A stretch of 64,000 nt of DNA from Argopecten irradians (taxonomy: Eukaryota; Mollusca; Bivalvia; Pectinida; Pectinidae), in assembly GCF_041381155.1 (NCBI RefSeq), contig NC_091142.1, forward strand, positions 4,219,778 through 4,283,777, written 5' to 3'. Below are positions 11,901 through 24,990 of this stretch, one piece after another. Below the pieces are notes generated by a model. It was not told the origin of the DNA. It did not search any database and worked only from the letters and a program-made list of their open reading frames with translations. The position numbers and the translations under genes are program-made. Numbering within the stretch: position 1 is the stretch's first letter; every line of letters starts with the position of its first letter.

Positions 11901-13867
11901 CTTTTTGTTTGTTTGTTATACTCTTTGTTTGTTTGTTACTTTTGTTTGTTTGTTGTTTGTTGTATACTCTTTGATTTTGTTATACTCTTTTTTGTTGTTT
12001 ACTTTTGTTTGTTTGTTATACTCTTTGTTGTTGTTACTCTTTGATCTTTGTTTGTTTGTTTTTACTCTTTGTTTGGTTTGTTATACTCTTTGTTTGTTTA
12101 TATACTTTGTTATACTCTTTGTTTGTTATACTCTTTGTTTGTTTGTTGTACTCTTTGTTTGTTATACTTTGTTCTTGTTATACTCTTTATTTGTTATACT
12201 CTTTGTTTGTTTGTTAAAGCTTTGTTGTTTGTTAATCTTTGTTTGTTATACTCTTTGTTTGTTATACTCTTTGTTTGTTATTACCTTTCTTTGTTTGTTA
12301 TACCTTTGTTTGTTATACTCTTTGTTTGTTATACTCTTTGTTTGTTATACTCTTTGTTTGTTATACTCTTTGTTTGTTTGTTTTACTCTTTGTTTGTTTG
12401 TTATACTCTTTGTTTGTTGTTATACTCTTTGTTTGTTATACTCTTTGATTGATTGTTATACTCTTTATTTGTTATACTCTTTGTTTGTTTGTTATACTCT
12501 TTGGTTGTTATACTCTTTGTTTGTTATACTCTTTGTTTGTTATACTCTTTGTTTGTTATACTCTTTGTTTGTTATACTGTTTGTTTGTTACTGTTTGTTT
12601 GTTTGTTATACTGTTTGTTTGTTTGTTATACTCTTTGTTTGTTATACTCTTTGTTTATTACTCTTTGTTTGTTATACTGTTTTTTGTTTGTTATACTCTT
12701 TGTTTGTTATACTCTTTGTTTGTTATACTCTTTGTTTGTTTGTTATACTCTTTGTTTGTTTGTTATACTCTTTGTTTGTTTGTTTTACTCTTTTTGTTGT
12801 TATTTCTTTGTTTTTTGTTATATAATTGTTTTGTTTTGTTTGTTTATACTCTTTGTTTGTTTTTTTGTTATACTCTTTGTTTTTTGTTACTCTTGTTTGT
12901 TTGTTATACTCTTGTTTGTTTTTACACACTTTGTTTGTTTTACTCTTTGTTTGTTTGTTATACTCTTTGTTTGTTATACTCTTTTTTTGTTTGTTATACT
13001 CTTTGTTTGTTACACATTTTTGTTTGTTTGTTATACTCTTTGTTTGTTATACTCTTTGTTCGTTTGTTATACTCTTTGTTTGTTATTCTCTTTGTTTGTT
13101 TGTTTTACTCTTTGTTGGTTTGTTATACTCTTTGTTTGTTTGTTATACTCTTTGTTTGTTATTCTCTTTGTTTGTTTGTTTATACTCTTTGTTTTTTTTG
13201 TTATAGTCTTTCTTTGTTTGTTTGTTTTTTGTTATACTCTTTGTTTGTTATTCTCTTTGTTTGTTTGTTATACTCTTTGTTTTTTTGTTATACTCTTTGT
13301 TTGTTTGTTATACTCTTTGTTTGTTATACTCTTTGTTTGTTTGTTTTACTCTTTGTTTTTTTTGTTATACTCTTTGTTTGTTAGTTATACTCTTTGTTTT
13401 TTTTGTTATACTCTTTGTTTGCTATTCTCTTTGCTGGTTTGTTATACTCTTGGTTTGTTTGTTATACTCTTTGTTTTATATACTCTTTGTTGGTTTGCTA
13501 TACTCTTTGTTGTTTTTTTTTTTTGCTATACTCTTTTTTTTTTTTTTTATTTTTTGTTTTGTTATACTCTTTGTTTTATATACTCTTTGTTTGTTATACT
13601 CTTTATTTGGTTGTTATACTCTTTGTTTGTTTGCTGTACTCTTTGTTTTATATACTCTTTGTTTTATATACTCTTTGTTTGTTATACTCTTTGTTTGTTT
13701 GTTATACTCTTTGTTTGTTACAAACTTTGTTTGTCTGTTATTCTCTTTGTTTGTTATACTCTTTTTTTGTTTTGTTTTTTATACTCTTTGTTTGTTTGTT
13801 ATAATATTTGCTTCTATGTTATACTTTTTTGTTTGTTTGTTATAATCTTTGTTTGTTATACTTTTTT
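8990..13867 (+). repeat. T-rich tandem array of TTTGTTATACTC units
   Basis: Nearly 4.9 kb consists of 12-bp (TTTGTTATACTC) and 16-bp (with an extra TTTG) units in irregular order, with point changes and indels. No frame of the exact 12-mer contains a stop on the plus strand (F-V-I-L, L-L-Y-S or C-Y-T-L), which explains the many long overlapping open frames. The array's distal units become T-run rich (for example 13500-13560). It is a simple satellite, not a gene. Confidence 0.93.
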
Positions 13868-14398
13868 GTGTGTCGGACAATGTTCCACGGGGCCCTATGA
13901 ATTCCATACACGAAACCGTCTTCCTCCTTCTCCTGTTTTCCTTTCGCTACCTTTCCCTTCCCTTTAGCTATCGCGTTCCTCCTTCGAAAGGTCGTACCTG
14001 ATCTATACTTTATCCAATTAACTTTTATTATGCAGTTTTTTAAGACCATTCTTCTCTCTGTATCCTTTGAACCTAAAGTGACAATGATGGCACTGACAGT
14101 GGTATTTATGTTTATCTGGTTTTACTATCCGTACATTAGCATAGCATTCTTTAAATATTTCGTTTGTCTACAATTAACAGTTCACTGCCATTCCCATGAT
14201 AATACTCAAAGACTCAAAACACCATCATGATTTTCTTTTTCTTGCCATCTCTTCTGATTAAACCGAATCCATCTTGATAGTGACTGGTGCATTCATCGCT
14301 TTTAATTTCAATAGTTCTTCTTTTGCAATGTCTCTTACTATCGATTCTTCACAATTTGTATTAAATAATAACTACAATTTTGATGTTCTTGTTTCATA
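13868..14398. repeat. Spacer copy 1 between T-rich arrays
   Basis: A 531-bp complex sequence differs from 15993-16522 by only a few bases and one T in a homopolymer. On the minus strand, near 14075, it reads CHHCHFRFKGYREKNGLKKL followed by H, which is vaguely like a C2H2 finger. Stops break the frame, so I do not call a gene. Confidence 0.85.
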
Positions 14399-14403
14399 AA
14401 AGT

Positions 14404-15992
14404 TCATACTCTTTGGTTTGTTATACTGTTTGTTTGTTATACTGTTTGTTTGTTATACTGTTTGTTTGTTTGTTATACTCTTTGTTTGTTATACTCTTTG
14501 TTTGTTTGTTATACTCTTTGTTTGTTATACTCTTTGTTTGTTATACTCTTTGTTTGTTATACTCTTTGTTTGTTTGTTATACTCTTTGTTTGTTATACTC
14601 TTTGTTTGTTTGTTATACTCTTTGTTTGTTATACTCTTTGTTTGTTATACTCTTTGTTTGTTATACTCTTTGTTTGTTATACTGTTTGTTTGTTATACTG
14701 TTTGTTTGTTTGTTATACTCTTTATTTGTTATACTCTTTGGTTGTTATACTCTTTGTTTGTTATACTGTTTGTTTGTTTGTTATACTCTTGTTGTTATAC
14801 TCTTTGTTTGTTATACTCTTTGTTTGTTATACTCTTTGTTGTTTGTTATACTCTTTGTTTGTTTGTTATACTCTTTTTGTTTGTTTTACTTTTGTTTGTT
14901 TGTTATATCTTTATTTGTTATAATTTGTTTGTTTGTTTGTTATACTCTTTGTTTTTTTTTATACTCTTTGTTTTATATACCTTGTTTGTTTTTACTTTTG
15001 TTTGTTTACAAACTTTGTTTTTTTATACTCTTTGTTTATTTGTTATACTCTTTGTTTGTTATACTCTTTGTTTGTTATACTCTTTCTTTGTTTGTTATAC
15101 TCTTTGTTTGTTATACTCTTTGTTTGTTTGTTATACTCTTTGTTTGTTATACTCTTTGTTTGTTTTTTTTACTCTTTGTTTGTTTGTTATACTCTTTGTT
15201 TGTTTGTTATACTCTTTGTTTTTTGTTATACTCTTTGTTTGTTTGTTATACTCTTTGTTTGTTATTCTCTTTGTTTGTTTGTTATACTCTTTGTTTTTTT
15301 GTTATAGTCTTTGTTTGTTTGTTATACTCTTTGTTTTTTTGTTATACTCTTTGTTTGTTATTCTCTTTGTTGGTTTGTTATACTCTTTGTTTTTTTGTTA
15401 TACTCTTTGTTTGTTATACTCTTTGTTTGTTACACACTGTGTTTGTTTGTTATACTCTTTGTTTGTTTGTTATAGTCTTTGTTTGTTAGTTATACTCTTT
15501 GGTTTTTTTTGTTATACTCTTTGTTTGCTATTCTCTTTGCTGGTTTGTTATACTCTTGGTTTGTTTGTTATACTCTTTGTTTTATATACTCTTTGTTGGT
15601 TTGCTATACTCTTTGTTTTTTTTTTGCTATACTCTTTATTTTTTTTTGTTATACTCTTTGGTTTTTTTTTGTTATACTCATTGTTTTATATACTCTTTGT
15701 TTTATATACTCTTTGTTTGTTATACTCTTTATTTGGTTGTTATACTCTTTGTTTGTTTGCTGTACTCTTTGTTTTATATACTCTTTGTTTTATATACTCT
15801 TTGTTTGTTATACTCTTTGTTTGTTTGTTATACTCTTTGTTTGTTACAAACTTTGTTTGTTTGTTATTCTCTTTGTTTGTTATACTCTTTTTTTGTTTTG
15901 TTTTTTATACTCTTTGTTTGTTTGTTATAATATTTGCTTCTATGTTATACTTTTTGTTTGTTTGTTATAATCTTTGTTTGTTATACTTTTTT
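14404..15992 (+). repeat. Second T-rich TTTGTTATACTC array
   Basis: This 1.6-kb array has the same unit as 8990-13867. Its last several hundred bases (for example 15490-15990) match 13382-13867 nearly base for base, so the array and its spacer were copied together. Confidence 0.9.
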
Positions 15993-16522
15993 GTGTGTCG
16001 GACAATGTTCCACGGGGCCCTATGAATTCCATACACGAAACCGTCTTCCTCCTGCTCCTGTTTTCCTTTCGCTACCTTTCCCTTCCCTTTAGCTATCGCG
16101 TTCCTCCTTCGAAAGGTCGTACCTGATCTATACTTTATCCAATTAACTTTTATTATGCAGTTTTTAAGACCATTCTTCTCTCTGTGTCCTTTGAACCTAA
16201 AGTGACAATGATGGCACTGACAGTGGTATTTATGTTTATCTGGTTTTACTATCCGTACATTAGCATAGCATTCTTTAAATATTTCGTTTGTCTACAATTA
16301 ACAGTTCACTGCCATTCCCATGATAATACTCAAAGACTCAAAACACCATCATGATTTTCTTTTTCTTGCCATCTCTTCTGATTAAACCGAATCCATCTTG
16401 ATAGTGACTGGTGCATTCATCGCTTTTAATTTCAATAGTTCTTCTTTTGCAATGTCTCTTACTATCGATTCTTCACAATTTGTATTAAATAGTAACTACA
16501 ATTTTGATGTTCTTGTTTCATA
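15993..16522. repeat. Spacer copy 2 after T-rich arrays
   Basis: It matches 13868-14398 at an offset of 2125 bp falling to 2124 after one deletion. Observed differences include CTCCTGCTCC for CTCCTTCTCC, GTGTCC for GTATCC, and ATAGTAAC for ATAATAAC. After 16522 sequence becomes unique. Confidence 0.88.
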
Positions 16523-19500
16523 TAAGGTCATTCTTTCTTTAAATCTCTCATCATTTTTTTCTGTCTTTATACTACTTAAAAGGAAAAAATCGTGACGTTG
16601 CGTATTGATATGGAAGAGTAATAAATTCGAAAATAAATAGAGTCTTAATTTTAAACGTATTTGTTTTATCAAGACGTCTGAAAATTAATTATAAGCATTA
16701 ATGTCGCTATCTTTTAACATCATCGGGGTTAGAAATAAATTATGTTTGCAAACTTTGATGAGAATCTGTTACGCTATCCTTAAATGATTCTTATTCGCAA
16801 ATTAAACGACATTGAAATGTATGTCAGGCGTGAATTACGAAATTCAATCGTCACAACCTAGAACAATTCCGTCAAACTTTTATGATGTAAGATGGCTTTC
16901 CCGTCAATGTTTACAATACGCGTCCTAACTTAAAAGTATTGACGATCTAGTTTTAATCAGAATGTGTAAGCATAATTATGCAAATACGTGTTTCAAAGGT
17001 CATTTTATTTATGTGCAGCGTCAAACTCGGCTTGATATCAATGTGAAGTGCTCATTGTCTCAAAACCTAGGCACTCGCCATATGACTGATATGGGTCATG
17101 CGTAAGGATGACAAAACAGTTACTTTAGTAAAGCAGGTGCCAAACGAGTAATATGACCAAATATGTTAGCAAGTGCTATTTACTAAAGCAGTTGCCATGA
17201 CAATCACCACAAATGTGTGTACAACTACATTTTAGTAAAGCAGTTGCCATGTCGGCTGATGTGGGCCATCGTAGATATTAATGTCTTTTTTATGTTGCTG
17301 CAATATATTCTATTTTACAATATTCAGGACACAGTCAATCGTGTCCCGAATGCCAAAAAAACATCACACAATGTAAAGATAGCAATAGAAATACAAAATG
17401 TACATTTTATTACAATGATGATGTTACAAAATTAAAAAATGCATCCAGCAAAATATTTCGTATTATTAGTATTAATAAAACAAGGTATTCGAGTTAAATG
17501 ATTCCGCCTGTATTTATAAGCACAATGTCATGTACTTTGTACACAATAACTTAGAAAACAGTCAACATTTCTATACAACTGATGATTATTTCAAATATAT
17601 ATCGATGTATGATACTTCGTGTGAGACCCAGATGATTCTATGGCTCTGCTATTGTAAATATCTATTCTAACAACATCAACAACAACAATAACAATATTGT
17701 TCAGTAAAGAATCACAAGTCACATTTGAAATATCTGTAAGATAAATGGTCATAAAAAAAACAAGAATAATGTTTCTAATGTGTATCTGAGATCAATCTTT
17801 GTAGAGTAATTAATTTCCATGGTCCTTTAGAATTAAAACATATTTATTGGGAAACATTCTTGTCAGGGCGTTTAAGTCACATAGGATTACTGCCTGAAAT
17901 AGTCAGTAAAAACACTCAACACAAAAACTCACAAATTATCTGTTCTGAATTATTCAAATATTCACGGATATTCTTATACTCAAATACTTAGCAAAATAAA
18001 CTTTAAAATTAAACACGAAAATATACTTCTTTTATGATCAAGTCTATGGTAAGACATAACTATTTGAAAAATTGTAATAAATTCTGATGATTGTTTTTTC
18101 TAAAAATATACAAATATGAACTTAGTTGTCCTCTCGTAGGATATGGGTCAAAGATAAAGTATTAAAAAATCAATTTTCCAAAAATGTTATATTTCAATAT
18201 AACTGTGACTCCTTTAAATATATTTATTATAACATATATAGTGCCACTGCGGTAAAATAAAAGTTACCACAGTAACAAGCATTATCATAGAGTAACAAAA
18301 TAAACATTAAAGGCATAATTCTAGAGCAGTTACTACACATAAATAATGTAACATATTTACAAGCAGTTTTAAAACTCCTGTTTAAACAAGATATAATAAA
18401 TCTTATTCCAACTGTACTTACCAGTATTTGTGTAGACAATGGGTAATGCTTTTTGTCCCAGACATCGACATAAGCCAAAACCGTAAATTTATTATTTCAC
18501 TTTCGTCTATTTCATTTGTTAAGCCAACGGTAATGTTTCTCTGTATATTTGGAGTTGTACAAATGGATTACTCTGGACGGCTTACGAACGCATGATATAC
18601 GAGGTAGGGTTCAATCGCCAGCGTCCATGCTGTAGAGAACGCCTGATATTTAGCAATTGCATTGTCACATATATTCGTGAACCTTTTTCGTAGACAATAC
18701 AACGTATAAAATATATAGAGAGATGTTATTGATAATTTACCTGATAACCAACTTCAGAAGTCTTTTATGGGTATAATATTGTAACGAGTTCAAACAATGT
18801 TTGACATTCCATGATCTAAATTCTTAGCAAAATGGAATATTTCTAGTTTCTTACTATTGTGACAGATTTGCGAGTTTTTCCTCGTGGTTTTATAGAGATA
18901 GACACATGTAAAAACATAATACATAGTGTTTATTTCTATTGTTGCGTGCAACAGTGATGTTCTGTATTGTTGTTTAGATCTTGAAACTTTGCTTTATACT
19001 TGTTTATTGATTGAACTACTGTCATGAGAATACTGCATATACCTCAATGCGTAGACTTATGTAATCCCTGCATATCAGATATATTCACAAGGATCATCAG
19101 GGGAATCACCTTGGCCTGATTTAAAGTCAGTTTCAGACAATCTTTGTTTTCAAAGTTTGGGAGATATAGGGTCCGACATTGGCGTCTTATTTTGCTTCTG
19201 TAGAGGATTACATCATGAAATGTTTTTAGGTATTTTGTATCGATTTAGACATATTAGAATCTTACATGGGTCTGGGATAGGGCTAGCTCAACCCTAGTAA
19301 AAAATTTAAATCTTGTCAACCCGGGACAAGCATTGAGTTGACGGCCGAATTCTTTCACGAGGGTTGAGATGTCCACTTGATAGATCCATGTTTTATTCAT
19401 TTGATTCACAGAAAGATGAAATCTCAGTCAAAATTTATGGTATCTACAATGCACGCCGCGGTTACGTCACATGTATTGATGACGTCACGTAATTATCTGG

Positions 19501-20924
19501 TGCGCATTAGCTGTGCTAATATTTTTATAATTTCGCGTTTCGAGTATCGCGCAATGTTGTGATACGGTAATATATATAGGAAACCAAGAAGCATTTACAC
19601 AGAAATCGGGTATATAACAACGATTTTACAATGTCTTTGGCATTTAAATGCGAAGACCATAATAGTAAATTAGTAGTAGTATATTTCGGTTTGAACAGTG
19701 AATAAGATTAAATAAATACACAGTAAGAGATATTAATGCAAAGATTAACCGATACATAGATAAAGTTTATGCTGAATAAGATTTTTTTTTATAAAAGACA
19801 CTGAAGCCAAAGCTATCATATTGCAAAGTGAATCCCGTGTGAAATCACGAAAATAAGATTACCCCTAAATATGTACATATACAGTATATTAGGCGACGTT
19901 TGTTAGGGTATAATTACCTATAAGAAGCGCTTAGTGTTTATATAAATCCCATGTCGTATATCACATCAATTCTTTATCAATTCACTCGGTAGTCATATAT
20001 TTGTATATGAGATTACTATGACAACGATCGCGATGACTTTTCAGATAACATAAAGTTAACTGCTATCAAGAGATCCGCTGAATGTACTATTTCAAGTAAT
20101 GCGTTCTGATTGAACTACATGACCCATATAGTATGTCACAGTAACTGAAGGAAACGTCTGTTGTGTAGGGGTTGTTGTATGGGAGTAACGTGCAAAATTG
20201 TTTCAGTTATAATTTCTATGGTCATCTAAAACAAAAGGAATTAAATGGGGGAAACGCTTTCGTTGTTGAGGAATTAAATATTCCGAACAATATGATTGCT
20301 AAGAATGTTAGATATTTTTTTACACAACAACGTATCAATCAAACGTCGATTTAGTTGTGTAGATATACACATAAAAAAGTTTTATAAACATAATTTGTGT
20401 GTGAAGACCAACTACGGGCAAACGACACACATTTTTATAGCAGTTACAATACGCCCATTGTATATAGAAACAAAACATTTCTTATAATAAAATAATTGAT
20501 GCCCCCGTGATGGGATGACATGACGATTATACGTTTATTTTATTAGTGTACATTTCAAGTTCAACATGCTGTCGTTGACATTAATATACCACAGCCGTAC
20601 CGCAAATTATTTATCTTCACTAATCGAGTGAATAACAGTCTTCAATTTTGTATGTAGGTATTATATTTGCACAGGAGAACACTTAGATGATGTCTTTATT
20701 ATTCTCTATGTTAACTTCCCTGTACATTCAATTACAAATGGTCAACGTCAAACGCTCCTTTACATTCCTAAAGTAATTTTGTTGTCAATATATCACTTCT
20801 TATATCTACTTGAACATAACCAAGTTAACAAAAGTGATGATGCATCGGGTTTTATTTTAGACATTACTGTTGACCCGTAGATTGTTTTCTTTCGTGTGAA
20901 AATGTACATTTCATTTAATGTTGC

Positions 20925-21310
20925 ATTTTCGTGTTGTGTTCCCTTGTCCTTTTCGAACTACTGCCTTTTCATAGTACTATCTCGCTGAAACATGTCACCT
21001 AAGACACTAACCAAACACCATACCCGATCACATTAACGTGACAACAGCCAACCAGTCGTCCCACTCTCTTTATGCCAGGCGCTTATTTTTATAATAAGCA
21101 GAAGCAGAAACTGCCATCTTCATGGAATTTGGTGTGTGTCGGCCAGGGGAGATAATTAAAATATAACCCAGAGCTATCCTCATAGGGACTAGCGCTCAAA
21201 TAAGACTTAAGGTAAAGACGGTGTCGAGAGAGGCGATAGGAAGAAAAACGTCAGTTTTAAGGATATGAGAAAAGTTAAGATCCGTAGAGGACCTCAACAA
21301 ATGGCAGAAC
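20925..21310 (+). repeat. Dispersed repeat, probable molluscan interspersed element
   Basis: Its 5' part (TCGTGTTGTG, then TAGTACTATCTCGCTGAAAC) matches about 1010-1075. Its middle contains TAATAAGCAGAAGCAGAAAC and GCCATCTTCATGGAATTTGG, phrases I associate with abundant bivalve repeats. No protein domain is visible. Confidence 0.4.
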
Positions 21311-21360
21311 AATTAAAATAGCCTGATTTCAAGCTTTCTCTTTTATTAATACATCGGCGA

Positions 21361-21418
21361 GACCACAAAAACAGATAGTTTACAGTGAAGACCACAAAAA
21401 CAGATAATTTACAGTGAA
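21361..21418. repeat. 29-bp direct duplication
   Basis: Two adjacent 29-bp units beginning GACCACAAAAACAGATA differ by one base. Confidence 0.85.
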
Positions 21419-24175
21419 GAAATGGTTAAAACCTATTTTTATAACTAATCCTAATATTACATTTGACGATAGTTGAATTTAACGTTTTCATTTAATCACC
21501 TATAAGAGATACTCCGTTATAGTTATATCGGATTCAATGCTTTTGGAATTTTAACTCCGTTTATCTGATTTAGAAAAGAGTGCATGAAATCAATAAACCT
21601 AAAGACAGTATTTCACCAAATAAAAGATTAAAGTATTCCATCGAACTATGAATTTTGAAGAATATTGTTTGGTAACTGTTAAAAAGCAGTCGTAAATTAT
21701 TGACAGTCATTGTGTAAAGTTTGCCGAGGGAATCATCGATCAAAAACTTTATTGAATTTTCGATTCATGTTAAACTTAATGTACCCTTTGCACTCGAGCC
21801 TCTTTCATTAAATGAAGTACTAATCCATTTCATCTGAAAATTTTTAACGATATTATATCAACCATTTTATTTATTCCTTTTTGGGGGATTTTCGGGTTTT
21901 TTTCGGATTTTTTTTTTCGGATATGTATAGAGTTTTTATCAACGTTTTATCAAATAAGCCAAAGAAATTATTATTCAAATCAAGAATTGCACGGTAGCAG
22001 TTAAATGCGAAACGAAGATAGATGGAAAACTTTGTTTCGTTTTGCTTCCATAGTGACGTAGTGTACATTTACGTCGATTCCGGATACATGGAACTCTTCT
22101 GGATAGCCGGTAATCAAAAACAAAATGTTGATTTGGTCATGTGACCGCGAAAAATTTGGTGCACATTTTTCCATCATGGCGGTGACACTTAAAGGCAGTG
22201 AATATCAACGTCCAAGTAAAGGTTATTGTCGGTAATACCTGCTCGATAACGGAACAAATGTTAACTGTTTTACTTTGTGTTTCTTATTTGTTACCGATTT
22301 TTGGAGAAAAAAAATACCCTGGTAAGTAATGAAATATTTGTGAGTGAGACGTCAGATACTGTTGATTTCCAACTGCTAGAGGAGAGCTCCATTTGATGAC
22401 GTAATTTAACTATCATTCCCTTGTCTGAGATCAATTTTCATGCATATTTGAATTGTATTTAATAAAATAGTGATCTGATCTGACATGTAATTTTCCACCC
22501 GTGTACAATCATATCATATGCCGCCATTTTGTTTCAAATGATCCCTGAGTAAAGTCACGGGGTGGTTTAAGTCACATGACTAACCAGACTGAATGTTGTA
22601 TTCCGTAAACGGCGTATTGTGTATCTAGTTGTTTTTATGTCAATGACGAAGTGAATCTATACATTGTACTCATGATCAGTTTGCTGTTGTTTCCTACAAG
22701 TCTATCTAACGAGGGTTCTACTTCATATCCATATTTTATCTTCTTATGGGGTTCCGGTGATCGCGTAGTTAATGCATATATTATGTCTTCAAAACTCGAT
22801 ATCATGGATGCGAGGGTAAAACCCACGTCAGGTAGCTACCATTTTAGGGCTGCGCTTTTTCTACGGGTACTCTGCCTCCGAAACCTACCATGTCATTTAA
22901 TCGTCATAGTGGCAGTGTAACTTTAAACAAAATAAGTCAGAAAAGGATGGAAACCAAAACATATCATCTAGTTTTTTTCCGCATTACGTTTGAGCTCTAT
23001 CATGTAAAACCAAAATGATTATCTTGTAATAACGAGATAAGTTATGTCGTTATAACGAGACAGAAACCAACCCTAAATGACGCGTATCGGCTTCTTTGAT
23101 TGTCGTGATTGTACGAGTAACGATTAGGGAATGTTAGATGCTACACATCTGCAACAAAAATATCAGTAAGCTAATATATACTATAATAGTTTTCATCAAC
23201 TCTGGCAGTACATGATATCGACCTAAACATTATGACATAAAGCTGTCATATAAAGACTCCCATACAATACAAACCCGCTGCAGTCTGCCACGATCACCCT
23301 GTATAATTCCGCACTGCGCGTCTGATTTCCGGTTGTCTATTTCAAGTGATCGACTTTATAATTAACTTCAGAGTGCGTGGCGCTGAGGAAAAGGAAGCTG
23401 GTGATATGCTAAGTACATTTGCCTTTCTACAAAATGTATATAGAAGTTATCAGCATTGTTTGTGTGTGTTTAAGGTCACAATGATATCACACATGTCTCA
23501 CATTTCTTTATAGACGCTTATAGTGACATGAGTTTACATTATTCGAATGATCTGAGGATCTTTTTTGTTTCTTCTTCTGTCATAACGTATTATTTGAGCT
23601 TCTGCACGAGTCATGCATGTCAGTCATCTTATGTAATGACACGGATGAGTGATCTTTCATCAGCTTATATAAACACTATTGGAATTATCTATATCTTTTA
23701 AGATTGCTGTCATTTTTGATGACCTAGTAACTTCTAGATATGTGATTATGCAATATTCTGTCAATGCTTTAACATAATGGCATTATTCTTTTCATTTTAT
23801 TTTCATTTTATATTGTAAGATTAGAAAATGAGTAAAAGGTGTGCGAGACGTGTACTTCACATAAATGTAACCAGAGAAGCAATTACAGACCTATAATACA
23901 AAATTTTCATTTAACGTTTTTCCTGGCGTCTTATTTCCATCCACGAGATGTGGTTCACGTAAAAGTGCATATCTCTCGTACATTGTAAGTATAAGATATC
24001 TTTATCTATTGTTATAACAAAACTTTTGTACTTACGGTGTATTTGAGAATATGTACTGTAAGGTGAGGATCAGATGGAGGAAATAACAACTTTTATAATC
24101 ATGCATTTTATCTTATAACTATATGAACCCTAAGCAGATGATTGATCGATTTATTGTATAATTTATAAGAGTCAT

Positions 24176-24365
24176 ATTCGGCATTTGTATATTACATAGA
24201 TTTCTGCACTTGCGGGTAGGTATTGATTGTGACGTCATGATGTGTTTGCGAGCGTAAAGTCATACTTTTCAGAGAAAACGACGTGAGTTTCATTTTCAAA
24301 ACAATGACGTCACATTAAGATACATACCCGGAATAGAGGTAACTCAATAATATACAAAGACGAAA
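24176..24365. mobile_element. MITE copy 1 with about 65-bp inverted termini
   Basis: The left arm (TTCGGCATTTGTATATTA, then GCGGGTAGGTATTGATT, then TGACGTCA) pairs with the right arm read in reverse (TTCGTCTTTGTATATTA, then CCGGGTATGTATCTTAA, then TGACGTCA). Both arms carry a full TGACGTCA palindrome, at 24230-24237 and 24305-24312. Copy 2 is at 24991-25180. No open frame is present. Confidence 0.7.
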
Positions 24366-24397
24366 TCCCACACACCTGCCCGGGGTGTGTCACTTTT

Positions 24398-24656
24398 CTA
24401 GTTTATCAAACTAAGTTTTTGTTGCTTTACCGAAAAACGTGGTAAATCCGCTTCCTGTATCATCTCGTCAACTTCTCTCTCTCTGAGTTCATTTCTTAAA
24501 TCTTTTATTGAGTATCGTAATTCACTTGCACTAATGTAGCCATTTCCGTCTTTATCAAATACTTTAAACGATTCTTCGAGTGCTTCCTCGGGATCCCGTT
24601 CCTCCTCTTTTGTATCATTATTTTACAAAACTCTTCAAACTCGACGGTACCATTAC
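24398..24656 (-). pseudogene. Calmodulin-like EF-hand exon, frameshifted and truncated
   Basis: The minus strand begins after a good acceptor (CGTCTTCCAG) with the second half of an EF-hand loop, [14 protein letters not shown] single-base frameshift near 24612-24620 follows. The other frame then reads [27 protein letters not shown] and [10 protein letters not shown], which closely follow EF-hand 3 and its flanking helices in calmodulin. The loop [12 protein letters not shown] retains all calcium-ligand positions. After EAD the frame diverges from calmodulin, so EF-hand 4 is missing. It reaches a stop at 24398-24400, although a possible donor (GTAAAG) follows FS. It is either a decayed calmodulin-family exon or a live exon with a base-call error. 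Confidence 0.75.
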
Positions 24657-24990
24657 CTGGAAGACGAAATAATGTTTTGTTTCAGAAAAGAAAATTTTTT
24701 CTGGAAAAGAACGATATATATGGTAATACTTCATGTGTAAAATTTATTGTTGGAAAATTACTTTTAAACCTAACACATACTCTAGTCAGATTTTTCTATA
24801 AAATCACCTAGAGCGACAATTAAAGATATATATAGCACACAGAATAAGGTGCTTTGCAGTATATTACTGTTGTGAATCTGTCTGGGTTTTTTTATATAAT
24901 TAAATTTAACGAGAAATCCATTTATCATAATTATCCATCTCGTTACATTTTGTAGGACCTTACCATCATTGTCAAGACGTGCTTGTGGTA

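Larger units (their letters stand above)
16523..24175. other. Long non-coding stretch with scattered repeats
   Basis: No exon is supported. Degenerate copies of TTTAGTAAAGCAGTTGCCA occur at about 17124, 17179 and 17231. A dispersed repeat lies at about 20925-21310. A 29-bp perfect-phase duplication lies at 21361-21418. An AACGAGATAA / TCGTTATAACGAG repeat lies at about 23020-23065. The remainder shows nothing I recognise. Confidence 0.5.

Noticed and set aside
13840-14049. Minus-strand 69-codon frame with a basic, lysine-rich stretch
   Set aside because: It runs into the satellite, has no domain, and the same region is duplicated as part of a spacer.
8990-15992. Regularly repeated array considered as CRISPR
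   Set aside because: There are no unique spacers; units are continuous simple repeats in a eukaryotic setting.
8990-15992. TATACT boxes resembling bacterial -10 promoter elements
   Set aside because: The match is a trivial result of the repeat unit and the DNA is eukaryotic.
9006-16025. Many overlapping open frames of 60-535 codons rich in F, L, V, C, Y
   Set aside because: They are by-products of a stop-free 12-bp satellite unit in all forward frames. Composition follows the repeat and start codons are incidental.
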